From Streptomyces lateritius (GTDB taxonomy: Bacteria > Actinomycetota > Actinomycetes > Streptomycetales > Streptomycetaceae), in assembly GCF_014649715.1 (NCBI RefSeq), contig NZ_BMTO01000013.1, positions 24,457 to 88,456 of the forward strand: a stretch of DNA of 64,000 nucleotides, in the 5' to 3' direction. The notes under the pieces are model-generated. The model did no database searches. It saw only the letters and a list, made by a program, of their open reading frames with translations, and was not told the DNA's origin. The position numbers were made by a program, and so were the translations under genes. Of the stretch, positions 44,057 through 52,351 are shown in pieces (the first letter of the stretch is position 1; every line of letters starts with the position of its first letter).

Positions 44057-44085
44057 AAGCCCCCGGCCCGATCGGCCGGGGGCTT
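44057..44085 (+). terminator. Terminator after the thiamine-binding gene
   Basis: AAGCCCCCGGCC (44057-44068) pairs perfectly with GGCCGGGGGCTT (44074-44085) around a 5-base loop. Confidence 0.8.
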
Positions 44086-44264
44086 CGTCGTGTCCGTCCG
44101 TCCGCCCCGCCCGCTCGCCCCGCCCGGGGCCCCGAACGGCCCTGTCTCGTCACCGGAACGGCCGTACGCCCAAAAACCGCCCACTCGGCCGATTCCGGTC
44201 GACATGCCCAATGATCTCCACTTCTGTGAGCTTATCGACCTGTTCGACGACAGCTGGAGGCACC

Positions 44265-46037
44265 GTGCGGCCGGAAGGCTACGACTACGACTCCTACAGC
44301 CGACTCGCCGGTCCTCTCACGGAGCCGGACACGGCGTCCTACCAGGTCCAGTACCGGAGCCTGCTCTCGCAGGAGCCGCACCGCGTACGAGCCGTCCTCC
44401 TCATGGGCCTCGCGCCGGTCCTCTCCGCGGTGCTGCTCGCGTACCTCGTCTGGCCCAGCCACTGGACCGTCCGTGAGGGCGGCGACCGGTGGCTCGTCAG
44501 GCTCGACACCGTCATGCTCGTGTCGATCGGCCTCGTCTGCCTCTTCATGCTGGTGAACGTCGCCTCCATCGCCCACGCCACGATGGTCGCGCGCGACCCC
44601 ATACCCGTGTACGCCGAGCAGGGCACCCGCGTCGCCTTCCTCACCACCTACGTGCCGGGCAAGGAACCCCTCTCCATGGTCCGGTCCACCCTGGAGGGCG
44701 CGATACGGCTCCGCCACAACGGCTGGCTGGACGTCTGGCTCCTGGACGAGGGCGACGACGATCAGGCCAAGGCCCTCTGCGCGCAGCTCGGTGTCCGGCA
44801 CTTCACCCGCGCCGGCGTCCCCGAGTGGAACCGCGCGAAGGGCGCCCACAAGGCGCGGAGCAAGCACGGCAACTACAACGCCTGGATCGCGATGCACGGC
44901 GGCGCCTACGACTTCTTCGCCTCCGTCGACACCGACCACGTACCGCTGCCGAACTTCCTGGAGCGGATGCTCGGCTACTTCCGCGACCCGGACGTCGCCT
45001 TCGTCGTCGGCCCGCAGGTCTACGGCAACTACGACTCACCGGTCACCAAGGCCGCCGAGTCCCAGCAATTCCTCTTCCACGCGCTGATACAGCGGGCCGG
45101 CAACCGCTACCACGCGCCCATGTTCGTCGGCACCAACAACGTCGTACGCATCTCCGCCCTGAGGCAGGTCCACGGCCTGTACGACTCCATCACCGAGGAC
45201 ATGGCCACCGGCTTCGAGCTGCACCGCAGGAGGAACCCGCTCACCGGCCGCTTCTGGCGCTCCGTCTACACCCCCGACGTGCTCGCCGTCGGCGAGGGGC
45301 CGGCGTCCTGGACGGACTTCTTCACCCAGCAGCTGCGCTGGTCCCGGGGGACGTACGAGACGCTGATCAGGCAGTACTGGAAGGCGCCCTTGCGGACTCC
45401 GCCGGGCCGCTTCCTCAACTACACGCTGATGCTCGTCTACTACCCGATGACGGCGATCAACTGGCTCCTCGGCATCCTCAGCTGCGTGCTGTTCCTCTGG
45501 TTCGGGGCGTCCGGCACCCAGGTCTCCTCCGCGGTCTGGCTGATGATCTACAGCGACGCGGTGGCCCTGCAGGTCGGGCTGTACCTGTGGAACCGGCGGC
45601 ACAACGTCTCGCCGCACGAACCCGAGGGCTCCGGCGGGCTCGCCGGCATGGCGATGTCCGCGCTCTCCGCCCCGATCTACCTCCGGTCGCTCTGCTCGGC
45701 GGTCCTGCGCACCAACGGCCGGTTCGTCGTCACCCCCAAGGGCGGTGAGGCCAGCCCCGACCGGGTCTCCACGTTCCGCGTCCACCTCTACTGGGCCGCG
45801 ATCCTGACCGCCTCCCTCATCGCCTCGGTCCGCTTCGGGCACACCCACGCGGCCATGCGCACCTGGGCCGTCCTCGCCCTCGTCGTCTCCCTCTCCCCGG
45901 TCGCCGTATGGAGCTGGACGACTCTGCGGGGCCGGCGCCGCGTGCCCGCCCTGGTCACCAGGACGACGACGACGGCCGCACCCAGCGCCCCCGCGCCCAC
46001 CACCGCCCCCGCGCCCACGACGACCGGAGGGAATTGA
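44265..46037 (+). CDS. Cellulose synthase-like family 2 glycosyltransferase (CslA-like)
   Basis: 590-residue processive GT2. Two N-terminal membrane helices (about 44-65 and 83-105) precede the catalytic domain, which carries the nucleotide-sugar Asp in LLDEGDDD, the DxD DTDH, the TED of SITEDM and the QQLRW of processive synthases. Four further helices follow, then a Thr/Pro/Ala tail ending TTTGGN. GTG 44265 has GGAGG 4 nt before it. The product is presumably a beta-glucan. The galactose-oxidase-like gene starts three bases after its stop, as in the CslA-GlxA pair of S. coelicolor, though the genomic position differs from the one I recall for that pair. Confidence 0.9.
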   Translation: MRPEGYDYDSYSRLAGPLTEPDTASYQVQYRSLLSQEPHRVRAVLLMGLAPVLSAVLLAYLVWPSHWTVREGGDRWLVRLDTVMLVSIGLVCLFMLVNVASIAHATMVARDPIPVYAEQGTRVAFLTTYVPGKEPLSMVRSTLEGAIRLRHNGWLDVWLLDEGDDDQAKALCAQLGVRHFTRAGVPEWNRAKGAHKARSKHGNYNAWIAMHGGAYDFFASVDTDHVPLPNFLERMLGYFRDPDVAFVVGPQVYGNYDSPVTKAAESQQFLFHALIQRAGNRYHAPMFVGTNNVVRISALRQVHGLYDSITEDMATGFELHRRRNPLTGRFWRSVYTPDVLAVGEGPASWTDFFTQQLRWSRGTYETLIRQYWKAPLRTPPGRFLNYTLMLVYYPMTAINWLLGILSCVLFLWFGASGTQVSSAVWLMIYSDAVALQVGLYLWNRRHNVSPHEPEGSGGLAGMAMSALSAPIYLRSLCSAVLRTNGRFVVTPKGGEASPDRVSTFRVHLYWAAILTASLIASVRFGHTHAAMRTWAVLALVVSLSPVAVWSWTTLRGRRRVPALVTRTTTTAAPSAPAPTTAPAPTTTGGN

Positions 46038-46040
46038 GCC

Positions 46041-47996
46041 ATGGCCCACCGGCCGCCGCGAAAACTCAAGAAGACCCTTCTCGGCAGTGGCGCCGTCGTG
46101 GTCCTCGCCTCGCTCAACGCCCCCGCCGCCATCTCCTTCGTCGAGGAGAAGTACCACGCGTACAAGATCGCTCAGCCCGGCTACCAGCGGCGGTTCGGCT
46201 CCTGGGCGCAGGTCGACGTCCCGAAGGGGTACGACGTCAACGCCATCCACGCCGCCCTGCTGCACACGGGCAAGGTGCTGCTCATCGCCGGTTCCGGCAA
46301 CGACCAGGAGAAGTTCGACTCCGGCACCTTCGACACCGTTCTGTGGGACCCGAAGAAGAACACCTTCAAGAAGGTCCCCACTCCCGAGGACTTCTTCTGC
46401 TCGGGACACGCCCACCTCCCCGACGGCCGTCTCCTGGTCGCCGGCGGAACCGCCCGCTACGAGATCCTCGACGGCGAGGTCAAGAAGGCCGGCGGCGGGA
46501 TGCGGGTCAAGAACGAGAACCCGGACAAGGCCGTCACCCTCAGGAAGGGCACCGTCTTCCGCTCGCCCTCGGGCGTCGAGTACGTCACGAAGTTCGACGT
46601 CACGGTCCCCAGGGCCAAGCGCGAGTTCGAGATCTCGTACTCCAGGAGCGGTCAGATGAAGCCCTGGCGGACCAAGGTCACCGCCGCCGAGGCGCGGGTC
46701 TTCGTCGAGGCGAAGAAGGAGGGCGCGCAGGCGCTCACCACCGAGGCCGCGCAGTACGAGGTCGTCGGCCTCGAGGGCGAGGACGTCGACAACGTCTACG
46801 GCCTCGCGCAGCGGCTCACCACCGAGAAGCAGGACTTCCAGGGCATCAAGGCCGCGTACGAGTTCGACCCGAAGGCCGAGAAGTACGTGCCCGTCGCCCC
46901 GATGAGGGACGCCCGCTGGTACCCGACCCTCGTCGCCCTCGACGACGGCAAGGTCCTCGCCGTCTCGGGGCTCAACGACGTCGGCGACGTCGTCCCCGGC
47001 GACAACGAGATCTACGACCCGGAGACGAAGCAGTGGTCCAAGGGCCCCTTCCGGTACTTTCCCACCTACCCGGCTCTCTTCCTCACCAAGGGAGGCAAGC
47101 TCCTCTACACCGGCTCCAACGCGGGCTACGGGCCGGCGGAGAAGGGCCGCGAGCCGGGCCTGTGGGACCTGGAGAAGAACTCCTTCACCAAGCTCGGCGG
47201 GCTCACCGACCCCGACCAGCTGGAGACCTCCGCCTCCCTCATGCTCCCGCCGGTCCAGAACCAGAAGGTCATGGTCCTCGGCGGCGGCGGGGTCGGGGAG
47301 TCCCCGAAGTCCACACCCCGTACGTCGATCATCGACCTCTCCGAGGAGACCCCGGTCTTCCGGGACGGGCCCGCCCTCCCGCAGGGCACGCGCTACCTCA
47401 GCAGCGTGCTCCTGCCCGACGACTCGGTCTTCACCACCGGCGGCTCGCGGGAGTACCGCGGCCGCAGCGGCAGCGACATCCTCAAGGCGCAGTTCTACGA
47501 CCCGAGAACCAACGCCTTCACCGCCGCCGCCGAGCCGACGGTCAGCCGCAACTACCACTCCGAGGCGCTGCTGCTCCCCGACGGCCGGGTCGCCACCTTC
47601 GGCTCCGACCCGCTCTTCGACGACAAGGACAACACCAAGCTCGGCACGTTCGAGCAGCGGATCGAGGTCTTCACCCCGCCCTACCTGCACAAGGCGGGCC
47701 CCGACCGCCCCGTCCTCGGTGAGGGCCCCCGGGAGATCGACCAGAACGGCCGCGCCACCTTCCAGACCGGACACGCCCCCCGCGTCACGAAAGCGCGCCT
47801 GATGCGCCCGAGCGCCGTCACCCACACCACGGACGTCGAACAGCGCTCGGTGGAGCTGGGCCTGACGAAGCGGTCGGACTCGATCACGGTGGAGATCCCG
47901 CAGGACAGGTCTCTGGTCCCGCCCGGCTGGTACATGCTCTTCGTGACGGATGGGGACGGCACGCCGTCCGAGGCGAGGTGGGTGCAGGTGCGCTGA
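46041..47996 (+). CDS. GlxA-like copper radical oxidase
   Basis: 651-residue galactose-oxidase-like protein. A short N-terminal anchor (LGSGAVVVLASLNAPAAI) is followed by Kelch-type blades: the Cys of FFCSGHAHLPDGR (cross-link candidate), RARWYPTLVAL, GLNDVGDVVPGDNEIYDP, the paired Tyr-His in SRNYHSEALLLPDGRV, and a C-terminal His in VTHTTDVEQRSVE, matching the copper ligands of the family. Starts three bases after the CslA-like gene. GlxA homologues act with CslA at hyphal tips to process a surface glycan; here that role is inferred from sequence and pairing. Confidence 0.9.
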   Translation: MAHRPPRKLKKTLLGSGAVVVLASLNAPAAISFVEEKYHAYKIAQPGYQRRFGSWAQVDVPKGYDVNAIHAALLHTGKVLLIAGSGNDQEKFDSGTFDTVLWDPKKNTFKKVPTPEDFFCSGHAHLPDGRLLVAGGTARYEILDGEVKKAGGGMRVKNENPDKAVTLRKGTVFRSPSGVEYVTKFDVTVPRAKREFEISYSRSGQMKPWRTKVTAAEARVFVEAKKEGAQALTTEAAQYEVVGLEGEDVDNVYGLAQRLTTEKQDFQGIKAAYEFDPKAEKYVPVAPMRDARWYPTLVALDDGKVLAVSGLNDVGDVVPGDNEIYDPETKQWSKGPFRYFPTYPALFLTKGGKLLYTGSNAGYGPAEKGREPGLWDLEKNSFTKLGGLTDPDQLETSASLMLPPVQNQKVMVLGGGGVGESPKSTPRTSIIDLSEETPVFRDGPALPQGTRYLSSVLLPDDSVFTTGGSREYRGRSGSDILKAQFYDPRTNAFTAAAEPTVSRNYHSEALLLPDGRVATFGSDPLFDDKDNTKLGTFEQRIEVFTPPYLHKAGPDRPVLGEGPREIDQNGRATFQTGHAPRVTKARLMRPSAVTHTTDVEQRSVELGLTKRSDSITVEIPQDRSLVPPGWYMLFVTDGDGTPSEARWVQVR

Positions 47997-48017
47997 GCCT
48001 CAGGCCGGCTGCCTGGG

Positions 48018-48049
48018 CCCACCGGCCCACCGGCCCACCGGCCCACCGG
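48018..48049. repeat. (CCCACCGG)x4 tandem repeat
   Basis: Four perfect copies of the 8-mer CCCACCGG between the convergent GlxA-like and GH6 genes, continuing as a partial copy. Likely a slippage-generated spacer; length may vary between strains. Confidence 0.9.
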
Positions 48050-48052
48050 CCC

Positions 48053-49069
48053 TCAGGCCTTCGCCCGGCGGGCGAGGCCGAGGGCGTAGTCGGGCCACCA
48101 GGTGCCGGCGGAGGGGCCGCCGCGGCAGGGGCCGTCGGAGTCGCCGGGGCGCTTGATCCAGAGGTAGGCGTCGACCAGTTCGTCCCCGGTCCGGTCCGTC
48201 GGCGGGACGCCGAGGGCGCGGCCCGGCGGGTTGCACCAGGCCTCCTCCCGGTCGCCCGGGAGGGGACCGTCGCCGTTGCGGCTGGTGTCGACGGTGAAGT
48301 GGGCGCCGCCCAGCAGCCCGGACAGCCGGGCGCCGAACCTTTTCACGGTGTCGTCGGTCTGGAAGTTGGAGACGTTGAGCGAGAAGCCGTCGGCCCGGGC
48401 GATGCCCGCCCGCCGCAGGGGCTCCACCAGCTTGCCCGGGTCGTCGATCCAGGCCGGGTTGCCCGCGTCCAGATAGACCCGTGTGTGCGACTGGCGCTTC
48501 AGCCGGTCGATCGCCTCGGAGAGCAACCGGTAGCGCTCGTCGTGGTACTGGCCCGGCGTGCAGCCGTCCACGATGTGCGGGACCGCGTCGGGCTCCAGGA
48601 CGACGATCGCGGGCGCGTCCCCGATGGCGGAGGCGAAGGAGTCCACCCAGTCCCGGTACGCGCGCGCGTCGTGCGCGCCGCCCGCCGAGTACATCCCGCA
48701 GTCACGGTGCGGAATGTTGTACGCGACGAAGACCACCGTCCGTTTGCCGGCCGCGGCCCCGCGCACCGCCCGGGCGATCTCCGGCACGGGATCGTCGCCC
48801 GCGGGCCATTCGGCGACCGGCCGCTCCGCGATCCGCCGGAGGAGCTTCGCGTCCTCCGCGCGGCCCTGCGCCTCGTACTGCCTGACCTGGCGGGCCGCGT
48901 CGCTGTCCGGGTCGACCCAGAAGGGGGAGCCGCCGGGCGGGGCGACGGCCTCGCCGCGGGTGGTGGGCGCAGCGGCCGGGGTGGGCCCGGCCGGCTCCCC
49001 ACCGCCGCATCCGGCGAGGAGAAGGGCGCAGGTCAGGGCCAGCGCGGCGGAGAGCGTACGGCGGGACAT
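48053..49069 (-). CDS. GH6-family endoglucanase, lipoprotein (CslZ-like)
   Basis: 338-residue predicted lipoprotein: signal peptide with the lipobox LLAGC (residues ~17-21), a short linker, then a glycoside hydrolase 6 domain. Motifs: VVFVAYNIPHRDCGMYSAGG with the conserved Asp, AIVVLEPDAVPHI, VYLDAGNPAW, GFSLNVSNFQ, and the C-terminal DAYLWIKRPGDSDGPC. No carbohydrate-binding module is present. It is convergent with the GlxA-like gene. In S. coelicolor a GH6 gene (CslZ) accompanies CslA/GlxA, so cleavage of the nascent beta-glucan is the likely job. Confidence 0.9.
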   Translation of the reverse strand: MSRRTLSAALALTCALLLAGCGGGEPAGPTPAAAPTTRGEAVAPPGGSPFWVDPDSDAARQVRQYEAQGRAEDAKLLRRIAERPVAEWPAGDDPVPEIARAVRGAAAGKRTVVFVAYNIPHRDCGMYSAGGAHDARAYRDWVDSFASAIGDAPAIVVLEPDAVPHIVDGCTPGQYHDERYRLLSEAIDRLKRQSHTRVYLDAGNPAWIDDPGKLVEPLRRAGIARADGFSLNVSNFQTDDTVKRFGARLSGLLGGAHFTVDTSRNGDGPLPGDREEAWCNPPGRALGVPPTDRTGDELVDAYLWIKRPGDSDGPCRGGPSAGTWWPDYALGLARRAKA

Positions 49070-49120
49070 CCGGCCCCCAGGGTCGGGTACGGGACAGACC
49101 GCGCCATCGTCACATACCGG

Positions 49121-49270
49121 TTATTCCGTGGTCGGGTGCGACACCGTGTCCGCCGCCGGCGCGATCCCCAGCGGGGTCCGCTCGTCCCGCACCCTGGTGT
49201 CCGTACCGGCGCGAGGTGGGCAGCCCCGCCTCCCGGAGGACGGACAGGTGCGCCGGCACGGATCGTCGCG
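49121..49270 (-). pseudogene. Decayed ArsR-type regulator fragment
   Basis: The minus strand encodes RSVPAHLSVLREAGLPTSRR, the recognition-helix/wing region of ArsR-family regulators, then a frame change to VRDERTPLGIAPAADTV (V-L-Y-x-R-T-P-L-G in intact proteins), stopping at 49121. The N-terminal two thirds are missing and a frameshift splits what remains. It adjoins the MFS relic, an order often seen for a regulator and its exporter. Confidence 0.65.
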
Positions 49271-49600
49271 CCCGGGCTGCCGCCCTTCCTCCTGCACGCC
49301 GTCGAGCCCGGCGTCGCCCTCGCGGTCCTCGCCCCTCCTCCTGGCCGGCGCCACCGGCGCGTACGCCCTCGGTCTCGACGCCTGGTTCGTCGCCGCCGTA
49401 CCCGAGGGGCAGCGCGGCGGGGCCATGACGCTGATGACCGCCGCATGATGACGATCCAGGGCGTCGGCATGGCCGCCGCCGGGTTCCTCCGCGTCCACCT
49501 CGTGGTCGTCGGCTCCGGAGTGCTCGGGACCGGGTGCGTCCTGGCCCCGCTGGCCGAGGTGCGCGCGACCGCGACCGCGACCGCGAACACGACCGCGACC
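49264..49600 (+). pseudogene. Decayed MFS transporter 3' fragment
   Basis: The plus strand encodes the last four helices of an MFS transporter in alternating frames: PPFLLHAVEPGVALAVLAP, then LLLAGATGAYALGLDAWFVA with VPEGQRGGAMTLMTA, then MTIQGVGMAAAG with VHLVVVGSGVLGTGCVLAPL. Two single-base shifts and loss of the first eight helices make it non-functional. Together with the ArsR relic it accounts for the ~600-base gap between the GH6 gene and the next regulator. Confidence 0.65.
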
Positions 49601-49667
49601 GCACGGGAAACGGACCGAAGTGCGAGACGGGGCTGACCAGCATGTGACCAGTGGGTAAGGTCGACGC

Positions 49668-50177
49668 GTGCCGAAGCCGCTCAGTCTCCCGTTCGACCCC
49701 ATCGCCCGCGCCGACGAGCTCTGGCAGAACCGCTGGGGCCCCGTACCCTCGATGGGCGCGATCACCTCGATCATGCGGGCGCACCAGATCCTGCTCGCCG
49801 AGGTCGACGCCGTGGTCAAGCCGTACGGGCTGACCTTCGCCCGCTACGAGGCGCTGGTGCTGCTGACCTTCTCGAAGGCCGGCGAGCTGCCGATGTCCAA
49901 GATCGGCGAGCGGCTCATGGTCCATCCCACGTCCGTGACGAACACGGTGGACCGGCTGGTGAGGTCCGGTCTCGTCGCCAAGCGGCCCAACCCCAACGAC
50001 GGTCGCGGAACCCTCGCCTCCATCACGGACAAGGGCCGCGAGGTGGTCGAGGCGGCCACCCGGGACCTGATGGCGATGGACTTCGGGCTCGGGGTGTACG
50101 ACGCCGAGGAGTGCGCCGAGATCTTCGCGATGCTGCGTCCCCTGCGGGTCGCGGCGGGGGATTTCGAGGAGAAGTAG
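49668..50177 (+). CDS. MarR-family transcriptional regulator (second)
   Basis: 169-residue winged-helix protein. The recognition region LPMSKIGERLMVHPTSVTNT is followed by a typical wing, VAKRPNPNDGRGTLASITDKG. The N-terminal extension (PKPLSLPFDPIARADELWQN) is longer than in most MarR proteins. GTG 49668; no strong Shine-Dalgarno. It is followed by DUF3817 copy 2 after 66 bases on the same strand, so they may be cotranscribed. Target unknown. Confidence 0.9.
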   Translation: MPKPLSLPFDPIARADELWQNRWGPVPSMGAITSIMRAHQILLAEVDAVVKPYGLTFARYEALVLLTFSKAGELPMSKIGERLMVHPTSVTNTVDRLVRSGLVAKRPNPNDGRGTLASITDKGREVVEAATRDLMAMDFGLGVYDAEECAEIFAMLRPLRVAAGDFEEK

Positions 50178-50243
50178 CGTGCCCGCGCCGTCGGGGAGGG
50201 GCCGCGCGAAGATCGCCCGGATCGGGCCGTTACGCTCGACGGC

Positions 50244-50576
50244 ATGAAATCCAGCGTGCTGACCCGTTACCGCGTCATGGCGTACGTCACCGCCGTCATG
50301 CTGCTCGTGCTGTGCACCTGCATGGTCTTCAAGTACGGGTTCGACATGGGCGAGGACGTGACCTTCGCGGTCTCCCAGACCCACGGTGTCCTCTACATCA
50401 TCTACCTGATCTTCGCCTTCGACCTCGGCTCCAAGGCGAAGTGGCCCTTCGGCCGGCTGCTCTGGGTGCTGCTCTCCGGGACGATTCCCTTCGCCGCCTT
50501 CTTCGTCGAGCGCAAGGTCGTCCGCGACACGCTTCCGCTGGTCGACGGCGCCGAGCCGGCCACGGTCAAGGCGTAA
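50244..50576 (+). CDS. DUF3817 integral membrane protein (copy 2)
   Basis: 110-residue membrane protein with three helices: VMAYVTAVMLLVLCTCMVF, THGVLYIIYLIFAFDLG and LLWVLLSGTIPFAAFFVERK. The H-G-x-L-x-I-x-Y motif and the ending FFxERK are shared with copy 1 at 43387, so they are paralogues. ATG 50244 with a GGCGC-rich leader and no clear Shine-Dalgarno. Ends five bases before a hairpin. Confidence 0.85.
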   Translation: MKSSVLTRYRVMAYVTAVMLLVLCTCMVFKYGFDMGEDVTFAVSQTHGVLYIIYLIFAFDLGSKAKWPFGRLLWVLLSGTIPFAAFFVERKVVRDTLPLVDGAEPATVKA

Positions 50577-50581
50577 CACGC

Positions 50582-50607
50582 ACCGCCGTACGGATGTGTA
50601 CGGCGGT
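50582..50607 (+). terminator. Hairpin after DUF3817 copy 2
   Basis: ACCGCCGTAC (50582-50591) pairs perfectly with GTACGGCGGT (50598-50607) around a 6-base loop, ending just before the icmA operator. Confidence 0.7.
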
Positions 50608-50621
50608 CTGCCGTCGACAGA

Positions 50622-50639
50622 TACTAGGACGTCCTAGTA
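50622..50639. promoter_or_regulatory. 18-bp perfect palindrome before icmA
   Basis: TACTAGGACGTCCTAGTA is a perfect dyad ending 11 bases before the icmA ATG, overlapping where the -10/start of transcription should be. Its form (9-bp arms, no spacer) fits a dimeric regulator of TetR or GntR type controlling acyl-CoA metabolism. Confidence 0.8.
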
Positions 50640-50650
50640 AATTCGAGGGT

Positions 50651-52351
50651 ATGGACGCTGACGCCATCGAAGAAGGCCGCCGACGCTGGCAGGCCCGCTA
50701 CGACAAGGCCCGCAAGCGGCAGGCGGACTTCACCACGCTCTCCGGCGACCCGGTCGAGCCGGTCTACGGGCCCCGGCCCGGGGACACCTACGAGGGCTTC
50801 GAGCGCATCGGCTGGCCCGGGGAGTACCCCTTCACCCGGGGGCTCCACGCGACCGGTTACCGCGGCCGGACGTGGACCATCCGCCAGTTCGCCGGCTTCG
50901 GCAACGCCGAGCAGACCAACGAGCGGTACAAGACGATCCTGGCCAACGGCGGCGGCGGGCTCTCGGTCGCCTTCGACATGCCCACCCTCATGGGCCGCGA
51001 CTCCGACGACCCGCGCTCGCTCGGCGAGGTCGGCCACTGCGGCGTCGCCGTCGACTCCGCCGCCGACATGGAGGTCCTCTTCAAGGACATCCCGCTCGGC
51101 GACGTGACGACGTCGATGACGATCTCCGGCCCGGCCGTCCCCGTCTTCTGCATGTACCTGGTCGCCGCCGAGCGCCAGGGCGTCGACCCGGGCCTGCTCA
51201 ACGGCACGCTCCAGACCGACATCTTCAAGGAGTACATCGCGCAGAAGGAGTGGCTCTTCCAGCCCGAGCCGCACCTGCGCCTGATCGGCGACCTGATGGA
51301 GCACTGCGCGCGGGGCGTTCCGGCCTACAAGCCGCTCTCCGTCTCCGGCTACCACATCCGGGAGGCCGGGGCGACGGCGGCGCAGGAGCTCGCGTACACC
51401 CTCGCCGACGGCTTCGGCTACGTGGAGCTCGGCCTCTCCCGCGGCCTGGACGTCGACGTCTTCGCCCCCGGCCTCTCCTTCTTCTTCGACGCGCACCTCG
51501 ACTTCTTCGAGGAGATCGCCAAGTTCCGCGCCGCCCGCCGGATCTGGGCCCGCTGGATGAAGGAGGTCTACGGAGCCAGGACCGACAAGGCCCAGTGGCT
51601 CCGCTTCCACACCCAGACCGCCGGTGTCTCCCTCACCGCCCAGCAGCCGTACAACAACGTCGTACGGACCGCCGTGGAGGCCCTCTCCGCCGTCCTCGGC
51701 GGCACCAACTCGCTGCACACCAACGCCCTCGACGAGACCCTCGCGCTCCCCAGTGAGCAGGCCGCCGAGATCGCGCTGCGCACGCAGCAGGTGCTGATGG
51801 AGGAGACCGGCGTCGCCAACGTGGCCGACCCGCTGGGCGGTTCCTGGTACGTCGAGCAGCTCACCGACCGGATCGAGGCGGCCGCCGAGAAGATCTTCGA
51901 CCAGATCAAGGAGCGCGGCCGGCAGGCCCACCCGGAGGGCCGGCATCCCATCGGACCGATGACCTCGGGCATCCTGCGCGGCATCGAGGACGGCTGGTTC
52001 ACCGGCGAGATCGCCGAATCCGCCTTCAGGTACCAGCAGTCCCTGGAGAAGGGCGACAAGCGGGTCGTCGGCGTCAACCGCCACCACGGCTCGGTCACCG
52101 GCGACCTGGAGATCCTGCGGGTCAGCCACGAGGTCGAGTGGGAGCAGGTCCGCGTCCTCGGCGAGCGCAGGGCCCGCCGTGACGACGCCCGCGTGCGGGC
52201 CTCGCTCGACGCGATGCTGGCCGCCGCGCGGGACGGCTCGAACATGATCGGACCGATGCTGGACGCGGTACGGGCGGAGGCCACGCTCGGCGAGATCTGC
52301 GACGTGCTCCGCGAGGAGTGGGGGGTCTATACGGAACCCCCGGGTTTCTAG
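50651..52351 (+). CDS. icmA: Isobutyryl-CoA mutase large subunit
   Basis: 566-residue mutase interconverting isobutyryl- and n-butyryl-CoA with adenosylcobalamin; the B12 domain (IcmB) is separate and not in this window. Position 80 is Phe (TIRQFAGFG) and position 198 is Gln (KEYIAQKEW), the residue pair that marks isobutyryl-CoA mutase, whereas methylmalonyl-CoA mutase has Tyr and Arg there. Length equals that of described IcmA. ATG 50651 has GAGGG 3 nt before, right behind the palindrome. Convergent with the TetR gene by four bases. It needs MeaB-type support, and meaB lies 10 kb away in this window. Confidence 0.95.
   Translation: MDADAIEEGRRRWQARYDKARKRQADFTTLSGDPVEPVYGPRPGDTYEGFERIGWPGEYPFTRGLHATGYRGRTWTIRQFAGFGNAEQTNERYKTILANGGGGLSVAFDMPTLMGRDSDDPRSLGEVGHCGVAVDSAADMEVLFKDIPLGDVTTSMTISGPAVPVFCMYLVAAERQGVDPGLLNGTLQTDIFKEYIAQKEWLFQPEPHLRLIGDLMEHCARGVPAYKPLSVSGYHIREAGATAAQELAYTLADGFGYVELGLSRGLDVDVFAPGLSFFFDAHLDFFEEIAKFRAARRIWARWMKEVYGARTDKAQWLRFHTQTAGVSLTAQQPYNNVVRTAVEALSAVLGGTNSLHTNALDETLALPSEQAAEIALRTQQVLMEETGVANVADPLGGSWYVEQLTDRIEAAAEKIFDQIKERGRQAHPEGRHPIGPMTSGILRGIEDGWFTGEIAESAFRYQQSLEKGDKRVVGVNRHHGSVTGDLEILRVSHEVEWEQVRVLGERRARRDDARVRASLDAMLAAARDGSNMIGPMLDAVRAEATLGEICDVLREEWGVYTEPPGF

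Noticed and set aside
46041..47996. Kelch protein as sialidase or generic secreted Kelch protein.
   Set aside because: Cys, Tyr-His and C-terminal His ligands and pairing with the CslA-like gene favour GlxA-type copper radical oxidase.
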